Assembly: GCA_038182865.1 (NCBI GenBank)
Contig: CP116226.1
Location: 930,001-994,000 of the forward strand
Length of the DNA stretch: 64,000 nucleotides
Source: Microbacterium enclense
GTDB taxonomy: Bacteria > Actinomycetota > Actinomycetes > Actinomycetales > Microbacteriaceae
Reading direction: 5' to 3'
Part shown: in pieces, positions 44,028-51,359 of the stretch
How the letters are laid out: the number at the start of each line of letters is the position of its first letter
How positions within the stretch are numbered: the first letter of the stretch is position 1
The notes under the pieces: generated by a model
Seen by the model: the letters and a program-made list of their open reading frames with translations, nothing else
The model's database searches: none
Told to the model about the DNA's origin: nothing
Translations under genes and position numbers: made by a program

Positions 44028-45233
44028 ATGCCCGACCGCATCCACCTCGCCGTCGCCCTGGACGGCGCCGGCTGGCACCCGGCCGCGTGGCGCGAGGCCA
44101 CGGCCCGGCCGACCGAGCTGACGTCGCCCGCGTACTGGCGCGATCTCGCTCGCACGGCCGACGGCGCGGGTCTCCTCCTCGCGACGATCGAGGACGCCCT
44201 GAGCCTGGGCGGTCGGTCGGTCGAACCGGATGCCGAGACCCGCCGCGACCGCGCTCGCGGGCGCCTCGACGCGGTGCTCTTGGCCTCGTTCCTCGCCCCC
44301 GTCACGCGCCGGCTGGGGCTCGTGCCCACCGCCACGACGACGCACCCCGAACCGTTCCATCTCGCCACGGGACTCCAGACCCTCGACCACGCCAGTCGCG
44401 GACGCGCGGGAGTCCGGCTCGTCGCCGGCTCGACGCCCCAGGAACGCGCCAACTTCGGCCGTCGGTCCGAAGGGCCGACGGGGCTTCCCGCGTCGGGGCG
44501 CGTCGAGGACGACCCCGCGCTGCTCGCGGCGTTCCGCGAGGTCGGCGAGGTCGCCGACGTCATCCGTCGTCTCGCCGACTCCTGGGAGGACGACGCGATC
44601 GTGCGCGACCTCACCTCGGGGAAGTTCCTCGACCGCGACCGCGTGCACAAGGTCTCGTTCGAAGGGGAGTTCTTCTCCGTCACCGGCGCCTCGATCGTGC
44701 CGCGCTCCCCGCAGGGGCAGCCGCTGATCACCGCGCTCGCCCATCAGACGGTGCCCTACCGGTTCGCCGCGCAGCACGCCGACCTCGTCTTCGTCACGCC
44801 CTCCGACGCGGCGGCGGTCGGAGGCATCCGGAACGAGCTCGCGGAGGCCTCCGACGCGGTGCGCGAGATCGACGAGCCCCTGCGCGTCTTCGCCGATCTG
44901 CTCGTGCTCGTCGAGGACACCCCGGACGAGGCTGCGGCGGTCTGGGCACGGTTGGAGGAGCGCGCCGCGCTCACGACCGACGCGCGCGTCGTCGTGGGAA
45001 CCGCAGACGACCTCGTGGAAGAGATCCGCGCGCTCGCCGACGCCGCGGTGGATGGCGTGCGCCTGCGCCCCGCGCGCCTCCCGGCCGACCTCGACGCGAT
45101 CGTCGACCGGGTCGTGCCACGGGCGGCGGCAGCCGGCATCCTGTTCCCCGACGACGGTGCCCCCACGCTGCGCGAGCGTCTCGGACTTCCTCGACGCGCC
45201 AGTCGGTACGCCCGACAGGAGGTCGGCGCATGA
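44028..45233 (+). CDS. LLM-class flavin-dependent oxidoreductase (paralogue of 15820-17022)
   Basis: 401 aa. It starts MPDRIHLAVALDGAGWHPAAWREA, followed by RLGLVPTATTTHPEPFHLATGLQTLDHASRGRAGVRLVAG, LADSWEDDAIV, and PRSPQGQPLITALAH, collinear with the protein encoded at 15820. GAGAGG lies 9-14 nt before the ATG at 44028. Its stop overlaps the NtaA-type start by 4 nt. It is likely an FMNH2-dependent monooxygenase of unknown substrate. Confidence 0.92.
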   Translation: MPDRIHLAVALDGAGWHPAAWREATARPTELTSPAYWRDLARTADGAGLLLATIEDALSLGGRSVEPDAETRRDRARGRLDAVLLASFLAPVTRRLGLVPTATTTHPEPFHLATGLQTLDHASRGRAGVRLVAGSTPQERANFGRRSEGPTGLPASGRVEDDPALLAAFREVGEVADVIRRLADSWEDDAIVRDLTSGKFLDRDRVHKVSFEGEFFSVTGASIVPRSPQGQPLITALAHQTVPYRFAAQHADLVFVTPSDAAAVGGIRNELAEASDAVREIDEPLRVFADLLVLVEDTPDEAAAVWARLEERAALTTDARVVVGTADDLVEEIRALADAAVDGVRLRPARLPADLDAIVDRVVPRAAAAGILFPDDGAPTLRERLGLPRRASRYARQEVGA

Positions 45234-46582
45234 CCCGCCGTCAGATCCACCTCGCCGCCCACTTCCCGGGGGTCAACAACACCACCGTCTGGACCGATCC
45301 GGATGCGGGCAGCCAGATCGACTTCGACTCCTTCGCGTACTTCGCGCGAACCGCCGAGCGCGGTCTCTTCGACTACCTCTTCCTCGCCGAAGGGCTCCGC
45401 CTGCGCGAGCACCGCGGGCAGCTGCACGACCTCGACGTCGCCGGACGCCCGAACACCCTCGCGATCCTCAGCGCGCTGGCCGCGGCGACCGAGCACATCG
45501 GCCTCGTGGGCACCCTCAACACGACGTTCAACGAGCCGTACGAACTCGCGCGTCAGCTCGGAACACTCGACCTGCTGTCGAACGGCCGCGCCGGATGGAA
45601 CGCCGTGACCAGCTCCGACGCGTTCCACGGAGCGAACTTCCGTCGCGGGGGCTACCTCGACCACGCCGACCGGTACGTGCGGGCCGCGGAGTTCGCGAGC
45701 CTGTCGAAGGCGCTCTGGTCGTCGTGGCGCGACGACGCGGTCGTGGCGGATGCCGAGACCGGGGCGTTCTTGCGCGAGGACGCCATCGCCCGGGTGCGGC
45801 ACGAGAGTCGCCTCTTCGACGTCGACGCGGTGTTCGACGTCCCCCGCTCCCCGCAGGGCCGCCCCGTGATCGTGCAGGCGGGGGACTCCCCCGACGGCCG
45901 CGATTTCGCCACGGAACACGCCGACGTCATCTTCTCCCTGCACACGGAATTCGCCGACGCGCAGCAGTTCTACCGCGACGTGAAGGGGCGTCTCGCCGCC
46001 CACGGGCGCGACGAGGACTCGCTGAAGATCCTCCCCGCGGTCACCTTCGTGCTCGGCGACACCGCCGAGGAGGCACGCGAACGCTCCCGCGAGATCGCCC
46101 TCGCCCAGGTGCGACCGCAGACCGCGATCACCTACCTCGAGCAGATCTGGAACCGCGACCTCAGCGGATACGACGCCGACGGCCCTCTTCCCGAGGTGGA
46201 GCCCGACACGGGCGTCGAGACCGCCCAGGGCTTCGCGGGCCGCCACGCCGCGATCCGTGCGCGCGTCAGCCAGCTGCGTGCGCAGGCCGACGCCGAGCAT
46301 CTCAGCATCCGCGAGCTCGTCATCCGCCTGACCGCGAAGCACACCTTCGTCGGGACGCCGGAGCACGTGGCATCCGAGATCGACCGCTACGTGCAGGAGC
46401 GGGCGACCGACGGATTCACCGTCGTCGGGCACGTCACCCCGCACGGCCTCGACGAGTTCGCCGACCGCGTCGTGCCCCTGCTGCAGGAGCGCGGGTCCTA
46501 CCGTCGCTCGTACGACGAGGGCGCGACGCTGCACGACCTGCTGGGGCTGCCGCCGGTTGCGGATCGGGTCGCGGTGTCATGA
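45230..46582 (+). CDS. NtaA/SnaA/DszA-type monooxygenase (paralogue of 14440-15804)
   Basis: 450 aa. It shows DPDAGSQIDFDSFAYFARTAERGLFDYLFLAEGL, GTLNTTFNEPYELARQLGTLDLLSNGRAGWNAVTS, GRPVIVQAGDSPDGRDFA, and NRDLSGYDADGPLP, matching the protein at 14440 block by block. It is the middle gene of a three-gene operon and overlaps its neighbours by 4 nt on both sides. It should work with reduced FMN. Confidence 0.93.
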   Translation: MTRRQIHLAAHFPGVNNTTVWTDPDAGSQIDFDSFAYFARTAERGLFDYLFLAEGLRLREHRGQLHDLDVAGRPNTLAILSALAAATEHIGLVGTLNTTFNEPYELARQLGTLDLLSNGRAGWNAVTSSDAFHGANFRRGGYLDHADRYVRAAEFASLSKALWSSWRDDAVVADAETGAFLREDAIARVRHESRLFDVDAVFDVPRSPQGRPVIVQAGDSPDGRDFATEHADVIFSLHTEFADAQQFYRDVKGRLAAHGRDEDSLKILPAVTFVLGDTAEEARERSREIALAQVRPQTAITYLEQIWNRDLSGYDADGPLPEVEPDTGVETAQGFAGRHAAIRARVSQLRAQADAEHLSIRELVIRLTAKHTFVGTPEHVASEIDRYVQERATDGFTVVGHVTPHGLDEFADRVVPLLQERGSYRRSYDEGATLHDLLGLPPVADRVAVS

Positions 46583-48468
46583 CCGACCTCGTGATCGTCG
46601 GCGCGGGACCGCGTGCGGTGATGCTCGTCGAGCGCCTGCTCGCGCGCCGCACCCGCACAGCGAGCTCGCCGCTGAACATCACGCTCGTCGATCCGTACCC
46701 GCCCGGGGCCGGACGCATCTGGCGCCGCGCCCAGTCGCCGCTGCTGAAGCTGAACTCCATGGCGCGCGACGTCACCGTCTTCACCGACGAGACCTCCACG
46801 ATCGCGGGTCCCGTGCGTTCGGGACCCTCCCTCATCGAGTGGGCCGAGCGCGTGCGCGACGGCCGCATCCCCGACGCGCAGATCGACGATCCCGACCTGG
46901 AGGCGGAGCTGCACGCGCTGCGCGGCGACAGCTTCCCCACGCGTCGTCTGCAGAGCACGTACCTCGACTGGTTCTGGCGACGTACTGTCGCCATCGCCCC
47001 GCCGGGAGTCGAGGTGCAGTGGCGATCGGGCACGGTGCAGTGGGTCGACGACACCCCCGAGGGGTACGAAGTGGCCCTCGACGACGGCATCCGCCTGCCC
47101 GCCGACGTCGTCGTGTACGCGCTCGGACACAACGGTCGCGAACCGGTGGGCGAAACCGTGGAACTGATCGAGGCCGCCACACGCGCGGGCCTCGTCTACG
47201 TGCCCCCGGCGTTCACCACCGACGCCGACCTCTCGGTGCTGGAGCCCGGGGCCGACGTGATCGTGCGCGGCATGGGACTGGCGGCGGTGGATGCCATCGT
47301 GCTGCTGGCCGAGGGGCGCGGCGGCCGCTTCGTCCGGTCCGCCGACGGGTCGCTGCGGTACGAACCGTCGGGGAAGGAGCCCCGCTTGCACCTCGGCTCG
47401 CGCCGAGGCGTGCCCTATCGCTCCAAGGTGTCGTCGGAGCTGCGGGGAGACGCGCCCGCGCGCGAGGTGCTGACCCCGGCCGCGATCGCCGCCCTGCTGG
47501 CGCGACCCGGTCCCGTCGACTTCCTCGACGACGTGTGGCCGCTCATCGCCCGCGAACTGGTGTGGGGCCATTACCGGGAGCTCTTCACCGGGCACCCGGA
47601 GCGCGTGCTCGTGCCCTGGGATCGGTTCCGAGAGACGCTGCGCGAGGTCGACGGAGACACCGCGGCTCTGCGGCGCGCCGCCGCCGAGGTCGTGCCCGAT
47701 CCGCTCGACCGCTTCGACGTGCCCGCGCTGGATCTGCCGCTCGCCGGTCAGACGTTCCCGAATCCGCGCGAGGCGCACGAGCGTGTGCGTCGGCACATCG
47801 TCGACGATCTGCACCTGCGCACCGCGCCCGAGCGCAGTACCTCGCAGGCCCTGTTCCTCACGATCCTGCTGTCGTTCCTCGCGCTCGCCGACATCCCGAC
47901 CGACCGCTGGAGCGCCCGGTCGCGCGCGGTGGACCTGCCGGTCACGTGGCACACCTTCTTCAGCTACGTCGCCTCGGGTCCGCCCGCGCATCGCCTCGAG
48001 GAGATCCTCGCCCTGGCCGACGCCGGGGTCGTCCGCTTCCTCGGCCCCGACGTGTCGGTGCGCGTCGAGGGTGAACGGTTCGTGGCGTCGTCCCCGCGAG
48101 TCGGTGGAGAGGTCGTCACGCGGGCGCTCGTCGACGCGTGGCTGCCCGGGACCGGGGCCGCCGCGAGCGACAACCCCGCCCTGCGCGAGCTCGCCAGCCG
48201 CCACGGCCGCGAGGTGCAGGTGAGCGACCACACCTTCACCGGCTCTCTCGGCCGCATCGACGTCGACCCCGACGGCCGGGTGATCGCGCGCGACGGCACG
48301 CCGCACGCGCGTCTCTTCGCGATCGGCCCGTTCACCGCCACCACCGAGGCAGGGGCCTTCACCCGCCCCCGGTCCGACTCGCTGTCGCTGCGTCAGACCG
48401 ACCGCGTCGCCGGGGCCGTGGCCGAGGCGGTGGCGTCCGCGGAGCAGGCCCGCGCGTTCTCGCGCTGA
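46579..48468 (+). CDS. FAD/NAD(P)-binding oxidoreductase
   Basis: 629 aa. LVIVGAGPRAVMLVERLLARR is an N-terminal Rossmann FAD motif; YPPGAGRIWRRAQSPLLKLNSMARDVTVFTD and VVVYALGHNGREPVGE with a second nucleotide site (VIVRGMGLAAVDAIVLLAEGRGG) follow. The length and layout match the FAD-NAD(P)-binding family that includes HI0933/NAD_binding_9 proteins. In this operon it may reduce flavin for the two LLM enzymes or act on their product (inference). It converges on the MTHFR-like gene. Confidence 0.88.
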   Translation: MTDLVIVGAGPRAVMLVERLLARRTRTASSPLNITLVDPYPPGAGRIWRRAQSPLLKLNSMARDVTVFTDETSTIAGPVRSGPSLIEWAERVRDGRIPDAQIDDPDLEAELHALRGDSFPTRRLQSTYLDWFWRRTVAIAPPGVEVQWRSGTVQWVDDTPEGYEVALDDGIRLPADVVVYALGHNGREPVGETVELIEAATRAGLVYVPPAFTTDADLSVLEPGADVIVRGMGLAAVDAIVLLAEGRGGRFVRSADGSLRYEPSGKEPRLHLGSRRGVPYRSKVSSELRGDAPAREVLTPAAIAALLARPGPVDFLDDVWPLIARELVWGHYRELFTGHPERVLVPWDRFRETLREVDGDTAALRRAAAEVVPDPLDRFDVPALDLPLAGQTFPNPREAHERVRRHIVDDLHLRTAPERSTSQALFLTILLSFLALADIPTDRWSARSRAVDLPVTWHTFFSYVASGPPAHRLEEILALADAGVVRFLGPDVSVRVEGERFVASSPRVGGEVVTRALVDAWLPGTGAAASDNPALRELASRHGREVQVSDHTFTGSLGRIDVDPDGRVIARDGTPHARLFAIGPFTATTEAGAFTRPRSDSLSLRQTDRVAGAVAEAVASAEQARAFSR

Positions 48469-48487
48469 GCCGCGCGGGGCCAGCGTT

Positions 48488-48543
48488 GAGTGTCCAGAAC
48501 ACCCGGACGCAACCTCGGGGGCGTCCGGGTGTTCTGGACACTC
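48488..48543. repeat. Palindromic repeat, copy C (perfect 23-bp arms)
   Basis: Arms 48488-48510 and 48521-48543 are fully complementary (24 bp with the flanking T/A), loop 10 nt. It lies between convergent genes 19 nt after the FAD protein stop. Partial copies of its end (CTGGACACCCAGC) occur near 48577-48589. Confidence 0.85.
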
Positions 48544-48636
48544 AGCGCCGCGCGGCGCGTCCCGGCGGCGCCCGGCGCTGGACACCCAGCCCCGCGCGGC
48601 GCGTGCCCGCAGCGCCCCGCGGCGACAGGGCGCGTG

Positions 48637-49659
48637 TCAGCGCAGGCGGCGGGCGACCTCGGCCATCGCCTCGGCGAACGACTCCTCGGCGCCCTCCCGG
48701 CCGCCCGACAGATTCACGCCGACCACTCCCGGGATCGCGAGCATCTCTTCGGCGAGCGCGACGGCCAGCGCGATGCCCTCGGCCCGCGGATCGGTCGCGG
48801 ATCGTACCCGGTCGAGGAACCCGTCCGGCAGCACGAGGGTCGTGAACGATTCCAGCAACGCGGCCGAGGCGTGATCGACGACGACGGGCACGCACGGGAT
48901 GTACAGCGTCTCCGTCGCGACCTCGTCGATGAACCGCCGCACGGGTGCCGCCCCGCCCGCGTGGTTGACGAAACAGACATCGGCGCCGGCCGCGAGCTTC
49001 TCGCGCAACCGGGCTGCGCGGCGCTCCACGGGCGGGGCGGCGGGAGAGGCGGCGACCGACACGACGTGCCCTGCGGCCCGCGCGAGAGCCGTCGCCTCGG
49101 TCGAGTCGAGGTCGAAGACGGGAGCCGCATCGGGCCGGTGGCCCGTGCGCGTGTGGTCGCCGGTGACGCAGTGCACCCCGGCCACTCCCTCGACGGCGAG
49201 CGCGGCGAGCTCCCCCTCGATCGCGACGCGGTTGCGATCGCGCATGTTCAAACCGCTCCACACGCCGAGCCCCCGTCGCTGCAACAGGTGCGCGCGGTAC
49301 GCGGGAGGAAACTGCACCCGTGCGCTCCCCGCGTCACCGGCGAGAACGGCATCCACCTCTCCCGCGAGAACGGCGGCACAGGCGTCGATGGATGCCACGC
49401 TCACCGCGCGCGCCGGGAGGTCGGCCACGACCCACGCGCGCGTGCCGAGGGTTGCCAGAGTGTCGGCGGCGGCCGCGGTGCGGGGCGACGGAGCCGGCAC
49501 CGACGCACGGTCGATCCCCGTCCACGGCACCGTCGGTCGGTGCAGGAACGCGCAGCGGTGGGCGGCGTCGATCTCGCACGAGCCGTCGAAGCCGACCCCG
49601 CCGCAGGGGCCGTACTCCATGCGCTTCGGGCACGCGTCGATGAGGGGCAGCGAGCTCAT
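48637..49659 (-). CDS. Methylenetetrahydrofolate reductase-like protein with N-terminal Cys domain
   Basis: 340 aa. The first 40 residues form the MTHFR_C cysteine motif (CPKRMEYGPCGGV, DGSCEI, HRCAFL). The rest is an MTHFR TIM barrel with GVWSGLNMRDRNRVAIEGELAALAVEGVAGVHCVTGDHTRTG, FVNHAGGAAPVRRFIDEV, YIPCVPVVVDHAS and GVVGVNLSGG. In many bacteria the Cys domain is separate or C-terminal. It is expected to bind FAD and a folate; it may serve C1 units from demethylation. It is divergent from the PNPOx-like gene, sharing a palindromic control region. Confidence 0.85.
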   Translation of the reverse strand: MSSLPLIDACPKRMEYGPCGGVGFDGSCEIDAAHRCAFLHRPTVPWTGIDRASVPAPSPRTAAAADTLATLGTRAWVVADLPARAVSVASIDACAAVLAGEVDAVLAGDAGSARVQFPPAYRAHLLQRRGLGVWSGLNMRDRNRVAIEGELAALAVEGVAGVHCVTGDHTRTGHRPDAAPVFDLDSTEATALARAAGHVVSVAASPAAPPVERRAARLREKLAAGADVCFVNHAGGAAPVRRFIDEVATETLYIPCVPVVVDHASAALLESFTTLVLPDGFLDRVRSATDPRAEGIALAVALAEEMLAIPGVVGVNLSGGREGAEESFAEAMAEVARRLR

Positions 49660-49682
49660 GGCCGGGAGTGTACGGAGCGTGT

Positions 49683-49720
49683 GTTTCGGCGAATGTTCAT
49701 GGCGGCAACATCGCCGAAAC
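49683..49720. promoter_or_regulatory. Divergent palindrome GTTTCGGCGA-n18-TCGCCGAAAC with GlnR-like spacing
   Basis: Perfect 10-bp arms at 49683-49692 and 49711-49720. Read as pentamers it is GTTTC-n6-TGTTC-n6-GCAAC-n6-GAAAC, the 11-nt register of GlnR boxes; GCAAC-n6-GAAAC (49705-49720) is one base from the consensus. It lies between the divergent MTHFR-like and PNPOx-XDH genes. Confidence 0.5.
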
Positions 49721-49767
49721 GCGCGCTGCCTACGCTCGGCGGTACCCGCAGCATCCCGGAGGCACCC

Positions 49768-50382
49768 ATGATCACGGCCGGCACCACCTTCGGTTCCGAC
49801 GTCGACGCGACCGACGCGCTCGTCGACGACCCCCTCGCGTTGATGGTGCAGTGGCTGCCGTCGCACGACAGCGAGCTGCGTCCCCTCGCCGCCCTCTCGA
49901 CCATCGGGCTCGACGGCATCCCGTCGTTGCGTCACGTTCTCGTCAGCGACAGGGATGCCGCGGGCCTGACCTTCCACACCGACCAGGCCAGTGCGAAGGT
50001 CGCCGAGATCGCAGCGAACCCGGTCGCCGCGATGGCCGTGGCGTGGCCGGAGGTCGGCCGCCAGCTCGTCGTCCGCGGAATCGTCGAGCGGGTGAGCACC
50101 GCGGAAGCGGCGGCGGTGTACCGCCAACGGTCGCGGTACCTGCAGCTGCTCGCCTGGCTGAACACCCGCGAGAACGCCCATCTCGACGCTCCCTCTCGCC
50201 AGCACCTGTGGGCCGAGTTCGACGCGGCCCACCCGACGCTCGACCCGCCGCCGCGCTGGGTCGGCTTCCGTCTGCGCCCCCTCACCCTGACGTTCTGGCG
50301 CGGCGACCCGATCGGGCAGAGCACGCGCCAGCACTACACGCTCGACGACGGCCGCTGGTCGGGGCAGATCCTGGCGGGCTGA
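49768..50382 (+). CDS. Pyridoxine/pyridoxamine 5'-phosphate oxidase-like protein
   Basis: 204 aa FMN-binding split barrel. DPLALMVQWLPSHDSELRPLAALSTIGLDGIPSLRHVLVSDRDAAGLTFHTD and the WPEVGRQLVVRGIVERV, SRYLQLLAWLN segment follow the PdxH order, and the C-terminal end resembles the PdxH dimerisation region (LTFWRG ... RQHYTLDDGRWSGQIL). Its placement 1 nt before the molybdo-enzyme FAD subunit suggests a role in purine metabolism rather than vitamin B6 (inference). GGAGG precedes the ATG. Confidence 0.85.
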   Translation: MITAGTTFGSDVDATDALVDDPLALMVQWLPSHDSELRPLAALSTIGLDGIPSLRHVLVSDRDAAGLTFHTDQASAKVAEIAANPVAAMAVAWPEVGRQLVVRGIVERVSTAEAAAVYRQRSRYLQLLAWLNTRENAHLDAPSRQHLWAEFDAAHPTLDPPPRWVGFRLRPLTLTFWRGDPIGQSTRQHYTLDDGRWSGQILAG

Positions 50383-50383
50383 C

Positions 50384-51217
50384 ATGGACATCACCACCGT
50401 CACCTCGTACCGCGCGGCCCGCACCCGCGCCGACCTCGCGCTCGCCCCCGGCGAGGTCGTCATGGCCGGAGGCACGTGGCTCATGAGTGAGCCGCAGCCC
50501 GCGACCACCGGCTTCGTCGACCTCACGACCCTCGACTGGCCCGACCTCGAGGTCAGTGCGGCGGGCCTGCGGATCGGCGCCACCTGCACCATCGCACGCC
50601 TGCTCGCGTGGGCCGAGTCCGAAGCGCCCGCGGAGTGGACCTCCCTTGCGCTCGCGCGCCCCTCCGCCGATGCCCTGCTGGCATCGTTCAAGATCTGGAA
50701 CACCGCGACGGTGGGCGGCAACGTCTGCCAGGCGTTCGCCGCGGGGGCGATGATCGCCATGCTCGCGACGCTGGATGCCACGGCCCTCGTCTGGACGCCC
50801 GACGGCGGCGAGCGCGAGATCGCCGTGGCCGAGCTGGTCATCGACAATCAGGCGACCTCGCTCGCGCCCGGAGAGATCGTGCGCGCCCTCGACGTGCCCG
50901 CCCACGCGCTGCGCTCGCGTGTCGGGCTGCAGAAGATCGCCCTCGCCGAACTCGGCCGATCGGGCGCGGTCGTGACGGCACGCGTCGACCCGGACGGGGC
51001 AGCGGTGTTCGTCGTGACCGCCGCGGTGCGTCGGCCGCGCGTGCTCCGCTTCGCGCGCGTGCCGGGTGCCGGGGAGCTTCGGGATGCCGTGGCCTCCGCC
51101 ACCGACTTCTACACCGACCCGCTCGGCAGCGCCGACTGGCGGCGAGGGGTGAGCATGGTGCTCGCCGAGCGCCTGCGCGCGGGGTTCGCGCCGCAGCCGG
51201 CGGAGGGTGCCGCGTGA
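50384..51217 (+). CDS. Xanthine dehydrogenase-family FAD subunit
   Basis: 277 aa. The molybdopterin-dehydrogenase FAD domain is seen: GEVVMAGGTWLM near residues 22-33, LRIGATCTIARLLAW, ASFKIWNTATVGGNVCQA (the FAD-binding loop) and a CO-dehydrogenase-type C-terminal domain. It should pass electrons from the Fe-S/Mo subunit encoded at 51360 to NAD or another acceptor. The 142-nt gap before that gene shows no ORF of its own. Confidence 0.92.
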   Translation: MDITTVTSYRAARTRADLALAPGEVVMAGGTWLMSEPQPATTGFVDLTTLDWPDLEVSAAGLRIGATCTIARLLAWAESEAPAEWTSLALARPSADALLASFKIWNTATVGGNVCQAFAAGAMIAMLATLDATALVWTPDGGEREIAVAELVIDNQATSLAPGEIVRALDVPAHALRSRVGLQKIALAELGRSGAVVTARVDPDGAAVFVVTAAVRRPRVLRFARVPGAGELRDAVASATDFYTDPLGSADWRRGVSMVLAERLRAGFAPQPAEGAA

Positions 51218-51359
51218 CCGCCGCCTCCCGCGCCGCCGTCGACGTCTCGCGCTCCGGAGGAGCACGCGCGGACGCGCCGTCCGGCCGACGGCACACAGCG
51301 GGATCGACCATGTTCTCCGGAGCCCGGCACCGGGTACCCATCCGCGAAGAGGGAGCCGC

